Assembly (NCBI GenBank): GCA_022592445.1
Contig: JABYQR010000248.1
Coordinates: 1-64,000 of the forward strand
Source: Cytidiella melzeri
Lineage: Eukaryota; Basidiomycota; Agaricomycetes; Polyporales; Irpicaceae
Reading direction: 5' to 3'
Length of the DNA: 64,000 nucleotides
Below the pieces are notes generated by a model. It saw only the letters and a program-made list of their open reading frames with translations. It ran no database searches and was not told the origin of the DNA. The translations under genes were made by a program, and so were the position numbers. Shown piece by piece: positions 21,699-31,852 of this stretch (its first letter is position 1; every line of letters starts with the position of its first letter).

Positions 21699-22374
21699 CA
21701 CTAGGGGCAAACGCCGATTTCACACGCCTTGAAATTTGCATGATTACCCATTTAAATTTTAACTATCAGCAGATAATCCATAGGCAATTTTGGGCTCGGA
21801 ATTGTTTCTTAATGTTTGAGAATACAAAATAATGCTATACAAATTCTGTGGCTTTTCCGGCGCAGGAATTTCTGTTGTTTAAGTGGTAGTTAAATCAAAA
21901 AGAAAAATGAAAGGAAAGTTACCTTTCAAGGCTCAGAAAACCAAGTGGAAAAGATGCCTTCCACGGATTCGGCGGGGCGTGGGAAAAGGGCATGAAAAAA
22001 TCAAGAAAAGGAAAGGGCGGGTAGAATTTCCGGCGGCCTACCTCGTTGCATGCACGTGCTACCGAAAAGTTCGTGAAAGTTGTTTGCCACGTTATGTTTG
22101 CCATCACCCGACACACGTGGGAAATCTAATTGTTTTTACAATTTTAGGTCGGTCGGAAATCTGCCCCGAAAAATCAATATTCACACAGATTTTCGGAGCG
22201 CGGAAAGGCTGCCAGTAGATAGGCTTGAAAATTTGTAGAAAAATCACAAAAATGTCTTTGATTGTATATTAATCTAACCCCCCAAACATAACTATATATT
22301 CACGGGATTTTTAACATATCAAATAACTCTCACAATCATTTCACGTCATGTGAAATCGGCCTTTGCCCGCAGTG
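21699..22374. mobile_element. CACTA-like MITE, 676 bp, TSD TAG
   Basis: The ends form inverted repeats of about 28 bp with 24 matches, starting CACTAGGGGCAAA on one side and CACTGCGGGCAAA on the other. TAG is duplicated at 21696-21698 and 22375-22377. The 3' LTR of E1 shows the empty site. A CACTA start and 3-bp duplication fit the CACTA/CMC group. An internal 111-codon frame is very basic, has no recognisable domain, and is not taken as a gene. Confidence 0.88.
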
Positions 22375-22638
22375 TAGGGTTTGATGTCATAAATGACGTC
22401 CACATGGACTCCTTTTGTTCTTTCCTTATTGTTCTCTTTATGGAAGGATGTTCTCACAGGTGTGGGAATGGAATACAATAGTTGGTCTCCTTATAGATAG
22501 ATTCTCTCACGGGTAGAGTTCTTGGCAAGGTCTAGACAATAACTATTGTTCTCCTTTAGGTAGTTCTTTTGTTCTTCGTTCACACGGCTTCTTGCAAAGC
22601 CTGCCCTCAACATGGTCTATGCGCAGGTCTCTGAAGTC

Positions 22639-22682
22639 TATATATACTGCTGCATGTACGCTCCTAGCCCCCATCTTGACCT
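22639..22682 (+). promoter_or_regulatory. E1 TATA box and predicted start of R
   Basis: TATATATA at 22639. 34 nt later lies ATCTTGACCT (22673); the 3' LTR has ATCTCGACCT. The spacing suits a TATA-directed start at or near 22673. The start itself is inferred. Confidence 0.6.
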
Positions 22683-22887
22683 CTTGGTCTTTACTGGGCT
22701 AGGTAAGCAAATCCCCTCTGTACTACATAGCTGGTAGTCAGAATACTAACTTGGTCTTTACTGGGCTAGACATCTGCATAAGGTTTATAGCTGGTGAGAG
22801 TATTGAGCTTCACGCCTACCACCACCACTTCGTCGTCATCCACTTCGTGTCCCTGTTTGTCACGTCGAGCCTTGTCTCCGTGTCATT

Positions 22888-22897
22888 AGGTCGAGAT
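22888..22897 (+). promoter_or_regulatory. E1 primer-binding site, complementary to its own RNA start
   Basis: AGGTCGAGAT, 2 nt after the LTR end, is the exact complement of ATCTCGACCT at the predicted RNA start (3' LTR version; one mismatch to the 5' LTR). It lacks the TGG expected of a tRNA-primed site. This resembles the self-priming of Tf1. Confidence 0.7.
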
Positions 22898-23762
22898 CGT
22901 TGTGAAACCCTGGGTTCCCCCATTCCCACCGTTTAAAAAAAGTTTATTCCTGTTTGACGAGTACGTCTGCGGTCTTCTCATACCGTTGAGCTACGCTTAC
23001 GTCGTCCGTTTTCACCCCCCTACGCGTTGTCTAGTGCCTAAAGACACGCGCCCCCGTTTCTCTAAGACCCTCCCTACCACTGAGCCTCAGCTCAAGAGGT
23101 GTCTTCCATCATATTTCCTTGACGCTCTCGCTGACAAGCGGAAGAGCGGTCAACCTCATCGCTGGTCTGACAAAGACCTGGTCACCGTCGCGAAGTACGT
23201 GTCCAAGAAGCCGCCTGTCAAAGGCATCACCCTCACCGTCCCCTCTTACGAGGAAAACCGACAACTTCGCGCCTCCGCACGAGCATACGGAGAACGAGCT
23301 GCTGAGGAGCGTGACCGCACCTTAGCTGAGCAACAGACCCACAAGCTCGCCTTTGCAGAGCGACTAGCAAAGCTCCCTGCACCAACTCCCGCCCCCGCTG
23401 CACCAAAGCCGGTGTTGATCGACTTCAAGAAGTTATCACCGGTTGATCTCGTAGGCATTTTCAGGCCAAAACTTACCGCCGTTCGCACTCGCTTGCAAGC
23501 TCTCACAGAGCTTGAAGAACTCCTGAACCGCGCCAACCCCGACCACCGTCGCGCCCTGCTCCACCTCGTCAACAAGGTCAATCGTTTCCTCAACCGAGTT
23601 GACGATCTTGCACCCATCACAGCAGACCGCGAGTGGCAGCTCCTAGACTGGGGTTGCAAAGCAATCGGGAAAGTTTCCTTCAAGCAGCTTCGTAAAAACT
23701 ACGATAGAGTTCTAGCACAACTTAACGTAGTCAATAGTGATAGCTACTTTGAGTGGATCTAG
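22890..23762 (+). CDS. E1 ORF0: methionine-free open frame upstream of gag
   Basis: 290 sense codons and a UAG, with no ATG in this or the other two forward frames. The protein is basic and partly helical. It carries a Val-Pro-Lys-Asp motif about 50 codons in, a Pro/Ala-rich hinge, then a conserved block. That block has Lys-Pro-Val-X-X-Asp-Phe, Val-Gly-Ile, Leu-X-Trp-Gly near its end, Gln-Leu-Arg-Lys and a final Tyr-Phe-Glu. The same order of motifs occurs in E2 at 58463-59218, while the DNA has diverged strongly, which argues for translation. A start codon cannot be assigned; near-cognate initiation after the TTTAAAAAAAGTTTA tract is one possibility. It is in the same frame as gag, with a single UAG between. 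I know of no described domain here. Confidence 0.6.
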   Translation, partial: VEIVVKPWVPPFPPFKKSLFLFDEYVCGLLIPLSYAYVVRFHPPTRCLVPKDTRPRFSKTLPTTEPQLKRCLPSYFLDALADKRKSGQPHRWSDKDLVTVAKYVSKKPPVKGITLTVPSYEENRQLRASARAYGERAAEERDRTLAEQQTHKLAFAERLAKLPAPTPAPAAPKPVLIDFKKLSPVDLVGIFRPKLTAVRTRLQALTELEELLNRANPDHRRALLHLVNKVNRFLNRVDDLAPITADREWQLLDWGCKAIGKVSFKQLRKNYDRVLAQLNVVNSDSYFEWI

Positions 23763-25245
23763 ACAGTCCACAAGTTTTTGCCCACCACGTCTTGCGAAAA
23801 TTATATACACTTCTTCGATTCGAGCACGGTCACAGACGACCACTTCTACGAAGGCATATTATACGAGTGTGACGAACAACTGTGCCCAAATCGGTACACT
23901 CAGGCAGACCCAACAGAAGCGGTCAATAGCGAATACTACGCCGGACAGCACCAGACACCCAACGAAGAAAACCTACGCCTCATTACATCACAAGACATGG
24001 ATCCCAATCAGCCCGCCGCCCCTGCTGCCCCTGCTGCCCCAGTTGCCAACCTGAGCCAGCAAGACGTCTTAAATATGTTAGGCGTCCTGACACAAAAGAT
24101 GGTAGACCCTACCAATCAGGTAGCTGCACTTGCAGCTGCACAGGCACCGGCGGTTGCCGCTGCTACCCACGTTTCTCGGGAAAGAAGCATTGTCGAGAAA
24201 CCAGTCTCCTTCAAGGGGAAAACCTCGTCGGAAGCCCGGCTCTTCCGCCACGCGTTCATAGTATGGGCGCAAAATCAAGGAAAAGTGTTCTTCCAGCAAG
24301 ACGCGCAAGGCCAGGTCCGAGTGGACAACAATGGCGCGAGGATCTTCGATCCTCACAAACTCATCACCAGCGCCTTGTCGTTTATGCAGAACAACGCTGC
24401 CGACTGGGCTCGCCCTCACATCGAGGAGTTGGCCAATAGCAAACCAGCATTTGGAAATGACTGGGACACGTTTATCGAGGCCTTCAAGGCAAAGTTTGAG
24501 CCTATTGACGCGGTCATGGAGGTCAAGACTAAGGTTACCGGCATGAAGCAGGGTAACAAGACATTCGCCGCCCACATCTCGGAGTTCGAGACCTGGGCCC
24601 CTCGCACTGGCTGGAGCCAGCAGGACCTTTTCGACCGTCTCAAGTCGAGCTTGAGTACGGAATACCTTCAGCGCGTCTCTTACTTCCAGACCCGCGCCAC
24701 AACCTACGATGCACTGAAGGACCAGTGCAAGGCAGTAGATGCTCAGCTGGCCGATCTACGCAACAGCACTGGGAAGGTCATGGTAGACAGTTCCTTGGGA
24801 CATGGCAAGTCCCACCAGCAAGCGTTCCGCGACCCCAATGCAATGGAGATCGACGCATCCCGTTTCTCCGCCTTGTTTGACTCGCTCTTTGCGGGTCTGG
24901 GCAAACAGGAGATCTTCCAGAAATGGAAGAAGGAGATGAGCAAGCGTTGCTCGGTTTGTGGATCTGAGAGTCAAAGAAGAGGGACTCGAAGCACCCCGAT
25001 GACCCGGTCTGCAACCACTGTGGTGGCACCGGTCACTGGGGGGCAGTTTGCCTGAAACGGCTTCAAGGGTCCCTAAGGGACAAAAAGTCGCTGCAACCTC
25101 GTCGACCTCGTCGACCGCTACTACTGTAGCCAAGCAAGACGCGTCCAACAACAAGGATGCTAAGATTGCTGCGCTCAAGGACATGCTGGACATCCAGAAG
25201 AAGCAAATGGATGAAATGGCTGCCAAAATCAATGCGGTTTTTTGA
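23763..25245 (+). pseudogene. E1 linker plus gag (capsid, zinc knuckle), one frameshift
   Basis: The frame is open from the ORF0 stop. The first ATG of the whole RNA is at 23997 (Met-Asp-Pro-Asn-Gln). The 78-codon segment before it is similar to the matching segment of E2 (Cys-X-Asn...Phe-Asp...Cys-Pro-Asn-Arg), so it may be translated. The gag core is about 24180-24760. A zinc knuckle of CX2CX4HX4C type (Cys-Asn-His-Cys-Gly-Gly) near 25008-25050 is reached only after a one-base loss near 24985. A short coiled coil follows, and the frame ends at TGA 25243-25245. Confidence 0.85.
25236..25245 (+). promoter_or_regulatory. E1 possible -1 frameshift site at the gag stop
   Basis: GGTTTTT directly before the gag TGA; pol is open in the -1 frame. 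E2 has GGGTTTT in the same place. E1's version is not a perfect slippery heptamer. Confidence 0.4.
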
Positions 25246-28200
25246 AGCGGACTCGTGACACAGCCGCAGCTGCGAGTCCCCCAGATACCCTGTCCCTGCC
25301 TCCTTCGTCGTCCTCGTCTTCAGCCTCGTCTTCCTCGTGTACAACGTCTACTCCATGCCCGTCGTCTACTATCTCCTCGTGTACTATATCGTTGCTAGAT
25401 TGGTTATCATCTCATTTCCGTGTACATGTACTAGTTAAAGGTCTGAATAGAAGCATTTGCGTTCCTGCTATGATCGATTCAGGAGCTACGGCTTTATTCA
25501 TCAGTCACCAGTTCGTCAAGAAGCATAAGATTATTCAGCACCCGCTCAAAAGGGTCATCTCATTGCATAACATTGACGGAACTAAGAATAAAGCTGGTGG
25601 ATTAATGCACTTCATTCGCCTTACACTCACAGTCAGAGACCACACAGAAAAGGCAGAGTTTCTTGTCACGGACTTAGGTCCAGAAGCGTCATTCTTGGGC
25701 TACCATGGCTCAAACGCGTAAACCCTACCGTTAACTGGGAAAAAGGAGAAATGACTATTCCGAGCGGCTCGGAAGAATCTCCTAATGAACCTTTCCAGAA
25801 GGTTGACGGTAACCGCAAAGAACGTGGACAGTGGGTCAAAGCCGGGATTATCCAAGACACCACTGACAAAGTCTGGTGTATGGCTGGCTTCACCTACTCT
25901 ACTAAGCTTGCTGCCGAAGCAAACGAAGCTAAAGCTCAGCGCTCCTTCAAAGACATCGTTCCATCAGAGTACCACAGACACGCTAAAGTCTTCTCTGAGG
26001 AAGAGTCTAATCGGCTACCCCAGCATCAGCCCTGGGAGATTGATTGATCTCAAACCAGACGCTCCGGAGACCATCAAATCGAAAGTTTACCCCATGCCCC
26101 TGAATGAACAAGCCAAGCTTAACAAGTTCATTCAGGAGAACCTGTCAAAAGGTTACATCACGCCTTCTAAGTCTCCAATGGCTTCTCCAGTCTTCTTCAT
26201 CAAAAAGAAGGACAACAAACTCCGACTTATTCAGGACTACTGGAAACTCACAACATCACTGTAAAGAATCGCTACCCTCTACCGCTTGCCACCGACATCA
26301 TCAACAAGCTCAAGGGTGCAAAGATCTTCACCAAGTTGATGTTTGTTGGGGATATCACAATGTCCGCATCAAAGAAGGAGATGAGTACAAAGCGGCTTTC
26401 GTTACCAACCGAGGACTCTTTGAACCTAAAGTCATGTTCTTTGGTCTCACGAACTCACCCGCTACCTTCCAAGCTCTGATGGACAACATCTTCGCCGACC
26501 TCGTGGCCGAGGGCAAGGTGGCTGTCTATCTAGATGACATCTTGATCTGGAGTAACAACCTGACAGAGCACCGCAAGGTTGTTCATGAAGTCCTCGAGCG
26601 ACTTCAGCAGCACGATCTGTACTCGGCCGGAAAAGTGCGAGTTTGAGAAATCTGAGATCGAGTACCTCGGGTTGATCATTCGCGCCGGCGAAGTAGCTAT
26701 GGACCCTGTCAAAGTCCAAGCAGTTTCTACGTGGCCCACACCCAAGAACCTCAAAGAAGTCAGAGGATTCATCGGGTTTGCCAACTTCTACCGCCGCTTC
26801 ATTCAAGACTTCTCAAAGCACGCACGGCCTCTACACGACCTGACTAAGAAGGATGTACCGTTCGTCTGGGGTCCAGCACAAGAGACTGCCTTCACGCTGC
26901 TAAAGAAGGCCTTTACCACTAAGCCTATCTTGGCAGTCTGGGACCCTGAACTCCCTACACGTCTAGAAGTCGATGCCTCGGGCTATGTGACTGGTGGAAT
27001 CATCTCCCAGAAATCAAAGGAAGATGGATTCTACCACCCTATTGCCTACCGGTCTGCATCCATGACTGAAGCAGAGCGTAACTACGAAATCTTTGATCGG
27101 GAGATGTTAGCCATCACCGAGGCTCTCAAAGATTGGCGCCACTACCTTGAGGGGCTCAAGGAACCGTTTGAGATCTGGACAGATCACGCAAACCTGCAGT
27201 ACTGGAAGACTGCACAACACCTCACTCGACGTCAAGCACGTTGGTCATTACTTTTGGCTGACTTCGACTTCGTGTTGGTACACAAGCCCGGTAGTACCAT
27301 GATACACGCTGATCCTCTCTCTCGTCTTCACTCTCACGCTGTCACGGACAAGAAGACAACAAGGATCAGGTGGTACTGAAACCGGAACACTTCCGGATCC
27401 TCGCTACCAGTGCGCTTGCCACTGCTTCTCCACTCAAATCAAAGATCCGAGAATGTACGGAGCAAGAAGCAGAAGTCGCACAAGCTCTGCTACCCTTCGA
27501 AAGAAGGGTCCTCGCAAACTTGTCGGCGGTTTACTCGAATGGGAAGAGAGTGACGGACTCATCTATTACAAGGGAAAACTCTATATCCCTAATAACAAAG
27601 AGCTCCGTCACGAAATTGTCAAATCTTGCATGACACACCCGCGGCTGGTCATCCGGGCAAACACGGCACCATAGAACTAGTCTCACGACACTATTGGTGG
27701 CCAAAGATGAATGCCTTCGTCGAGACTTACGGACTAGGTTGTGATGCTGCCAATGCTACAAGTCAGCTCCACACCCTAAAGCAGTACTACAGCCTCAGGA
27801 AACTCCGGCTGGACCTTGGGAACACGTCGGAGTAGATCTCATCACTCAGCTACCACCTTCTAAGGGATTTGATTCGATCGCGGTCTATGTCGACCATTAC
27901 TCCGATCAAACGCACATCATCCCACCACCACTAAGGTTAACGCTGAGGGGATTGCCGATCTACATTACAAAGAAGTATTCCGACTTCACGGCATTCCCAA
28001 GAAGGTGTTCTCTGACCGAGGACCCCAGTTTGCAGCGCGCTTCATGCGTGCGCTCTATCACCGCCTAGGCATAGAGACTGGTTTTACGACCGCCTATCAT
28101 CCGCAAGGAAATGGCAAAGTCGAACGCAAAAACCAGGATATCGAACAGTACCTACGACTATTCTGTCAGCAACGACAAGACGACTGGGTCGATCATCTGC

Positions 28201-29032
28201 CAGCGGCTGAGTTTGCACTCAACTCGCGAGTACATGCGGGTAACTCACAAACACCGTTTGAAGTCATCTACGGATATCGCCCCGACTTCACTATACCAGT
28301 TGGCAAGCAAAGCAATATCCCTCACTCGATGAGCGCCTTGATAATATGGCTCGAGTACGCAAGGAGACCGAAGCAGCTCTTCGTCTAAGCAAGAAAAGAT
28401 GAAGCAACTCTACGAGTCTGAGAAGTGCTCTCCACGAGTCTTCCAAGTAGGGGACATGGTCTGGCTGAACGCTAAGAACGTCCAGATCCACCAGGCTACC
28501 CCTAAGCTTGGTCCTCGACAACTCGGCCCGTACAAAGTCATCGAGCGTATCGGCGATCTTGACTACAAGCTCGATCTACCCAGCTATCTCCGAATCCACC
28601 CCGTCTTCCACATCAACCGTCTAAGTCCCTGGCACGACAACGGCAAAGACGTACCTCCACCTCCTGATCCTATTGTCATAGAAGGAGAAGAACAGTACGT
28701 CGTTGAAAAGGTGCTAGACAGCAGGCTACACGGACGTTGGAAGAAATTGCAATTCCTAGTCAAATGGGAAGGGTATTCAGACGGACACAATAGCTGGGAA
28801 CCAGTTGAAAACCTGGAGAATAGTCAAGAAGCAATTGACGCTTCTACAAAGCAAACCCCGGAGCGCCCCGGGTCATCAAAGCTTCACTCTTCGCGGATCT
28901 CCGCTCGCACTTTCGGGAATTCAATACCCAGACCGACCCCGCTTTCCTTCGCACGATCTATCCATCTACATACGATCTTAGCTGGGATGAAGGCAAACAC
29001 ATCGGTCTGGATATCTCAAGAACATCACACTG
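25246..29032 (+). pseudogene. E1 pol: protease, RT, RNase H, integrase, chromodomain; frameshifted
   Basis: Protease: Met-Ile-Asp-Ser-Gly-Ala-Thr at about 25471. RT: about 26050-26640 with Tyr-Leu-Asp-Asp at about 26525. RNase H: about 26930-27310 (Leu-Glu-Val-Asp-Ala-Ser-Gly; Asp-His-Ala-Asn-Leu). Integrase: zinc-binding part near 27630-27760, then D,D,E residues in Val-Asp-Leu-Ile (about 27834), Ser-Asp-Arg-Gly-Pro-Gln-Phe (about 28012) and Lys-Val-Glu-Arg-Lys-Asn (about 28118). GPY/F-like module about 28450-28620. Chromodomain about 28690-28840 (Leu-Val-Lys-Trp-Glu-Gly-Tyr...Ser-Trp-Glu-Pro). Single-base losses break the frame near 25697, 26042, 26255, 26635, 27375, 27650, 27735, 27925, 28315 and 28845. 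Enzymes of retrotransposition; not expressible as one protein from this copy. Confidence 0.9.
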
Positions 29033-29184
29033 ACGGGTAACGTCGAGTCAACGACACCAGAAGGGGAGAAACTTCCTAGCATCCTTCTGACTAGACAATC
29101 GGGGCAATTCTGCTGAATCCCTGTAGACGGGTAGAAGACCTCTATCACCACAGCACAGTGATGCTTCGCGAGGACGCTGATTTT

Positions 29185-29197
29185 AGGAGGGGGGTAA
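29185..29197 (+). promoter_or_regulatory. E1 polypurine tract
   Basis: AGGAGGGGGGTAA immediately before the 3' LTR; primer site for plus-strand DNA. Confidence 0.85.
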
Positions 29198-29952
29198 TGT
29201 CATGGATGGCCTGACTAGCCCTTAATTTTCGCAATTTACCTCTTGTTTTTATCTGTAAAACTCCGGGCTGCAGCTCAGTTGCAACCTTCTCTGCACAAAT
29301 TCCTTTGCACGTCTATTAAGCGCCCGTATCACGTGGCTTAGACGCTCCACACGGTCACATTACTTGCTACTACGTCACACTGGCATGTGACTTAGCTTAA
29401 GTAAGACCACATGGCTACAGACACATGGTTCAGCCCATAGCTAGGGTTTGATGTCATAAATGACGTCCACATGGACTCCTTTTGTTCTTTCCTTATTGTT
29501 CTCTTTATGGAAGGATGTTCTCACAGGTGTGGGAATGGAATACAATAGTTGGTCTCCTTTTAGATAGATTCTCTCACGGGTAGAGTTCTTGGCAAGGTCT
29601 AGACAATAGCTATTGTTCTCCTTTAGGTAGTTCTTTTGTTCTTCGTTCACACGGCTTCTTGCAAAGCCTGCCCTCAACATGGTCTATGCGCAGGTCTCTG
29701 AAGTCTATATATACTGCTGCATGTACGCTCCTAGCCCCCATCTCGACCTCTTGGTCTTTACTGGGCTAGGTAAGCAAATCCCCTCTGTACTACATAGCTG
29801 GTAGTCAGAATACTAAATTGGTCTTTACTGGGCTAGACATCTGCATAAGGTTTATAGCTGGTGAGAGTATTGAGCTTCACGCCTACCACCACCACTTCGT
29901 CGTCATCCACTTTGTGTCCCTGTTTGTCACGTCGAGCCTTGTCTCCGTGTCA
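29198..29952 (+). repeat. E1 3' LTR
   Basis: 755 bp, 99.3% identical to the 5' LTR after removing the MITE (five substitutions). Confidence 0.95.
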
Positions 29953-31852
29953 GTCTCCAAACGAGTCACGAGCCAGTCGCCACAGTAGACCACCTCGTTG
30001 CAAAGCGGTGCGACCCTGGAAGCTGTGGATGACACTATCGCGCTTAGCGACATAAGCCTCATAATCGGCGAGTGTAAACCTGTAACCATGCTCCACGAGT
30101 CCGAGGCCCAGCGGCACTTGACTGAAAAACATGGGCATTGGGGGCGACGCCCAGAGCAGCCGCAGGTTCTCAAGTGGCCAGAACGTATCGAATCGCACTC
30201 CCCAGGTAAGCAAGGTGCGAGTTACGTCAAACATTGATGAGCTGACGTTATATCGCAGGAGGTGGTTCACGGTGACGGGGTCAGGCAGGCAAATTGAGAA
30301 CGGCATGTCGTTATCCCGTGCATTTCGAGCAGAAATGAAATACCAAGGAACACGTTCTTTGTCAAAGACAGCCTCGATGATTAGGTCCGTCCGACGATGT
30401 AACGGGTATCCTGGTGCACTGCCAGGGACAAGATTGGTAAGGATGGGTGGAGGCATTTTGAACGCGCTCGGAGACTCCGAGAGGTAGGTAAACAGGTCCT
30501 GCATTGGCGTCAAATACTCCTTGAGGACTTTCTCTTGGTGGTTTGCCATGAGATTGTTGACCTTTTCTTCTGTCAGCAGGGCTCCCACATCCCTGTAAAC
30601 CATTTGCTCTGAGTACTCAATGAGGCCATAGCGCAGCGTCAGCGCCGTGTTGAACCCGATGCCAGTACATTGTGGTAACTCGCTTATGGGAGAACGAGCT
30701 CTAGGCGCAGACGAGGATGCGGTTGTACTGGTAGAGGCACTCGGCTGTGGAGACCGAGGATGCTGCGAGTGGCGAGAAGGGAGTGCGCGAGAGGAGGTAT
30801 GGAAGCGACTACGTGCAGGCGAACAAGAGCGGCGTTGAGGGAAACAAGAGCGGTGTTGAGGGGAACAAGAGCGGCGTTGAGGTGTGCGAGAGCGGCGTTG
30901 AGGTGTGCGAGAGCGGCGCCGAGGGGAACGAGAGCGGTGTTGCAGGGTGCGAGAGCGACATCAAGAAGAACGATATTGACGTTGAGGAGTGCGGGAGCGA
31001 CGTCGAGGAGAATGAGAGCCATGTCGAGGAGAATGAGAGCGGTGTCGAGGGGAGCGAGGGCGATATTGAGGTGAGCAGTCACGAGCAGGCAGTTGCAGCC
31101 CGCTGGATGACGGAGGGTCAGCAACAGCAGGGTTCAGAGTTTGGAAACTCTGGACTATCGCCGTGGCGTATTCGTCCTCCCAATCTGCCGTAAATTCCTC
31201 GTTCTCGGTCAATGCGGATGGGTCGAGTCCTTCATAGATATCGAATTTGTTGCGCACAGGATCATACCTGCGCTGCAAGCGGGAAGAGTTGGCCCATGCA
31301 TCTCTCCACTTGTTGCGGCCAACGTAGGTTCTGATGTAGCAACCGCTGTGGTCTAGTGACCACACAAATACCCGGCAACGGTGGCTGGCATTCGGGAGCT
31401 CGAGAGCAGCGTGTAACGTCTCCCTTGCTTCCACCTGAGCCTGCTCACGATGACTCATCTTGGCACGCCTTTCAGCATTGCGTTAATCCACCCTCGCAAA
31501 GAATTGCTCAGGTGTCTCACCCGGAGCCTGATCTGTGGTTGGATCTCGCCTGAGGGTAGAGACGAGAGGAGGGCCAAGAGGGCGCGACACAGTGGTGACT
31601 GGTGGCAAGGCGGATGGAGGCGCGCCGGGATTGCCTGATGTCAGACCACCCCATTCCAAAGATGACGGGATAGAGTTTGCGAACCCCCCCTGACGGCCGG
31701 ACCATGCCTCAAGGTCTTCAGTAGAGGGAGGGGCTTTGAGTCCCTCAACCAAGTCGTCCAAACGTGCAGCAGGCCCTGCGCAAGATGCTTGCACCTCAGC
31801 TGCCGAAGGCAGATATTCTCTTGACCAAGGATGCGAAGAGATTGCTGGTCGG

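Larger units (their letters stand above)
21452..22885 (+). repeat. E1 5' LTR, enlarged by a MITE
   Basis: 1434 bp, i.e. the 755-bp LTR plus a 676-bp insertion and its 3-bp duplication. TATATATA at 22639-22646. Confidence 0.95.
21452..29952 (+). mobile_element. E1: Ty3/gypsy chromovirus, two LTRs, TSD GTCTC
   Basis: Exact ends: TGTCATGG...GTGTCA on both LTRs, and GTCTC at 21447-21451 and 29953-29957. Inside are a presumed self-primer site, an AUG-less ORF0, gag with a zinc knuckle, pol in the order PR-RT-RNase H-IN, a chromodomain and a polypurine tract. The LTRs differ by five substitutions and no indel in 755 bp (MITE excluded), so the insertion is recent. Nevertheless gag-pol carries at least eight single-base frameshifts. 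It lies antisense in an exon of gene X. Confidence 0.95.

Noticed and set aside
21883..22218. 111-codon frame in the MITE
   Set aside because: Very basic, no domain, spans most of a non-autonomous element; likely chance.
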